From Prolixibacteraceae bacterium (lineage in GTDB: Bacteria > Bacteroidota > Bacteroidia > Bacteroidales > Prolixibacteraceae): a stretch of DNA of 7,865 nucleotides. The stretch spans positions 1 through 7,865 of the forward strand of contig WRIQ01000042.1 in assembly GCA_009782655.1 (NCBI GenBank), given 5' to 3'. How positions within the stretch are numbered: the first letter of the stretch is position 1; every line of letters starts with the position of its first letter. The translations under genes and the position numbers were made by a program. The notes beneath the pieces were generated by a model. The model was not told where the DNA came from, made no database searches, and worked only from the letters and a program-made list of their open reading frames with translations. Of this stretch, positions 5,965 to 7,865 are shown piece after piece.

Positions 5965-6804
5965 ATGAATAAAATTATCAGCAAAGAATATTTTTCCCCG
6001 AACGTTGTAAAGTTTGAGGTGGAAGCTCCGTTAATTGCAAAAGCGCGTAAAGCGGGTCATTTTGTCATTGTCAGGATGGGCAAAAAAGGAGAGCGCATTC
6101 CCCTGACCATTGCCGACGCCGACACCGCAAAAGGAACCATTACACTTGTTGTCCAACGCATGGGCGTATCTTCGAGTCGTTTATGTTCGCTGAACGAAGG
6201 CGATGAAATCACCGATTTGGTGGGCCCTTTGGGACAAGCTACGCACATCGAAACCTTCGGGACGGTGGTTTGCGCTTGCGGCGGCGTGGGAACAGCTCCC
6301 ATGTTGCCCATTGTCAAAGCCATGAAAGACGCCGGCAACAAGGTAGTAACCGTTATGGCAGCCCGCACCAAAGAATTGATCATCCTTGAAAAACAAATGC
6401 GCGAATATTCCGACGAAGTTATCATTATGACCGACGACGGCTCATACGGCAACAAAGGGCTGGTAACCGACGGCGTCGAAATGGTCATCGGGCGCGAAAA
6501 AACAAATATGTGCGTTACCATCGGGCCGGCCATCATGATGAAATTTGTTTCCCTGCTCACAAAAAAATACGGCATCCCCACCATTGCTTCGCTCAACACC
6601 ATCATGGTGGACGGCACCGGAATGTGTGGCGCCTGCCGTGTTACCGTCGGTGGAAAAACAAAATTTGTTTGTATCGACGGACCCGAATTCGACGCCCACG
6701 AAGTAGATTTCGACGAAATGATGATGCGCCTCAGCGGATACAAAGATATGGAACAGGAAGATATGAAGAAAATATCGCCCCACACGCGAGACGATTCTGA
6801 GTGA
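5965..6804 (+). CDS. nfnA: NfnA-type FAD/NAD(H)-binding, [2Fe-2S] subunit (sulfide/dihydroorotate dehydrogenase-like)
   Basis: This is a 279-residue small subunit of NADH-dependent ferredoxin:NADP+ oxidoreductase. NfnAB couples NADH and reduced ferredoxin to NADP+ reduction by flavin-based electron bifurcation; older names are ferredoxin-NADP+ reductase alpha and sulfide dehydrogenase SudB. The N-terminal FAD domain has GHFVIVR (from residue 31) and the flavin-binding RIPLTI (44-49). The NAD(H)-binding domain has CGGVGTAP (105-112). The C-terminal cluster loop has D216, C221, C224 and C236; the Asp plus three Cys is the unusual [2Fe-2S] ligand set known from NfnA. The chosen start is ATG 5965, because family members begin with a short lead into the first strand (MNKIISKEYFSPN). 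The in-frame ATG at 5887 adds 26 non-conserved residues and lies upstream of the probable promoter. The partner subunit follows after 34 bases. Dihydroorotate dehydrogenase electron-transfer subunit PyrK is the nearest alternative, but the adjacent GltA-like gene favours NfnA. Confidence 0.92.
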   Translation: MNKIISKEYFSPNVVKFEVEAPLIAKARKAGHFVIVRMGKKGERIPLTIADADTAKGTITLVVQRMGVSSSRLCSLNEGDEITDLVGPLGQATHIETFGTVVCACGGVGTAPMLPIVKAMKDAGNKVVTVMAARTKELIILEKQMREYSDEVIIMTDDGSYGNKGLVTDGVEMVIGREKTNMCVTIGPAIMMKFVSLLTKKYGIPTIASLNTIMVDGTGMCGACRVTVGGKTKFVCIDGPEFDAHEVDFDEMMMRLSGYKDMEQEDMKKISPHTRDDSE

Positions 6805-6838
6805 AAAACTATAAATACATTAATTACCCAATAATCAG

Positions 6839-7865
6839 ATGGAAAGAGATCAAGTTTGGCGCGTTGAGTTGCGCAATTCCATGAAAGCCAAAGAGCGGGC
6901 CAACATTCCGCGGGTTCACATGCCCGAACTCGACCCCGGCTACAGAAATAAGAACAACGAAGAAGTAAATTTGGGACTGACGCCCGAAATGGCGGTGACT
7001 GAAGCTACGCGCTGTCTGGACTGCGTCAATCCCACCTGCATCGAAGGCTGTCCGGTAAACATCGACATTCCCCGGTTTATCAAAAACATAGAACGTCGCT
7101 ATTTTTCGGAGGCCGCCAAAACGCTGAAAGAAACCTCGGCGTTGCCGGCGGTATGCGGACGCGTATGCCCTCAGGAGAAGCAATGCGAAGAAAAATGTAT
7201 TCATGTGAAAATGAAAAAAGAGCCGGTGGCCATAGGATACTTGGAACGCTTCGCCGCCGATTTTGAGCGCGAAAGCGGAAATATTTCCGTTCCCTCAACC
7301 GCTCCACCCAACAGAATAAAAATTGCGGTGGTCGGCTCTGGCCCTGCAGGATTATCGTTTGCCGGCGATATGGCAAAATTGGGATATACAGTTATCGTTT
7401 TCGAGGCATTGCATGAAATTGGCGGCGTACTGAAATACGGCATTCCCGAATTCCGCCTGCCCAACGATATTGTCGACGTGGAAATAGACAACCTGCGCAC
7501 CATGGGTGTGAAATTTCTCAACAACACAATAATTGGAAAAACCATCAGCATCGACGACCTGAAAGAAGAAGGCTATCAGGGAATTTTTGTTGGGAGCGGC
7601 GCCGGGCTGCCCCGTTTTATGAATTGCAGGGGCGAAAATCTGGTCGGCGTCATGTCGTCCAACGAATACCTGACGCGCGTCAACCTGATGGATGCCGCCA
7701 GTTACGAATCGGATACACCGGTTTTCAAAGGTAAAAATGTGGCAGTTATTGGCGGCGGGAATACGGCAATGGACTCGGTTCGTACGGCAAAGCGGCTGGG
7801 CGCCGACAGCGCCATGATTGTTTACCGCCGCTCCGAAGAGGAAATGCCCGCCCGCATTGAGGAGG
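6839..7865 (+). CDS. gltA: NfnB/GltA-type NADPH-dependent glutamate synthase-like oxidoreductase subunit (3' partial)
   Basis: The frame from ATG 6839 stays open for 342 codons to the right edge; family members are about 460-475 residues, so roughly the last quarter is missing. It is the large subunit of the NfnAB complex, usually annotated gltA (NADPH-dependent glutamate synthase) or SudA. It carries two [4Fe-4S] clusters, the bifurcating FAD and the NADP(H) site. The N-terminal GltD-like ferredoxin domain has C59, C62, C67, C71 (CLDCVNPTCIEGCP) and C106, C110, C116, C120. The FAD Rossmann motif is GSGPAG (166-171), followed by FEALHEIGGVLKYGIPEFRLP. The second dinucleotide fold (NADPH) has IGGGNTAMD (304-312) and then YRRSEEEMPAR, typical of the family. 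It lies 34 bases after nfnA without a terminator, so they form one operon. A lone GltA-like protein could be a true glutamate synthase small subunit, but the nfnA neighbour makes the bifurcating transhydrogenase the better call. Confidence 0.93.
   Translation, partial: MERDQVWRVELRNSMKAKERANIPRVHMPELDPGYRNKNNEEVNLGLTPEMAVTEATRCLDCVNPTCIEGCPVNIDIPRFIKNIERRYFSEAAKTLKETSALPAVCGRVCPQEKQCEEKCIHVKMKKEPVAIGYLERFAADFERESGNISVPSTAPPNRIKIAVVGSGPAGLSFAGDMAKLGYTVIVFEALHEIGGVLKYGIPEFRLPNDIVDVEIDNLRTMGVKFLNNTIIGKTISIDDLKEEGYQGIFVGSGAGLPRFMNCRGENLVGVMSSNEYLTRVNLMDAASYESDTPVFKGKNVAVIGGGNTAMDSVRTAKRLGADSAMIVYRRSEEEMPARIEE

Overview
The window reads as ordinary chromosomal DNA of a member of the Bacteroidota, most likely Bacteroidales. 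The evidence is promoter -7 elements of the TAnnTTTG type, almost no Shine-Dalgarno sequences, a lipoprotein with an acidic stretch after the lipobox cysteine, a TonB-dependent receptor with an N-terminal carboxypeptidase-regulatory-like domain, and an NfnAB pair typical of anaerobes. The genus cannot be fixed from the sequence. All genes lie on the + strand and coding density is high. No RNA genes, CRISPR arrays, insertion sequences or attachment sites were seen, and no gene-free stretch exceeds 300 bases.

Region 1 (2-2478): a 5'-truncated lipoprotein with an Ig-like N-terminal part and a right-handed beta-helix. It overlaps by one base (TAATG) with a signal-peptide-bearing endonuclease/exonuclease/phosphatase-family protein. 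The two are translationally coupled envelope proteins of unknown substrate.

Region 2 (about 2541-5860): a self-contained three-gene transcription unit. It has a Bacteroidota-type promoter, a small membrane-anchored or exported Cys/His-rich protein (a divergent relative of the HYC_CC_PP group), a 105-base leader with a 15-position hairpin, a TonB-dependent receptor with a Cys-Cys pair in its plug, a small exported HMA (MxCxxC) metal-binding protein, and then a strong intrinsic terminator. This looks like a metal-uptake or metal-handling locus, probably for copper. The receptor would bring the metal across the outer membrane, the HMA protein would take it up in the periplasm, and the Cys/His-rich protein would bind or sense it. 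The metal, the direction of flow and the regulatory role are inferred. This is the most interesting part of the window.

Region 3 (5926-7865): a promoter followed by nfnA and a 3'-truncated nfnB/gltA. These are the two subunits of the NADH-dependent ferredoxin:NADP+ oxidoreductase family (flavin-based electron bifurcation), a housekeeping redox operon.
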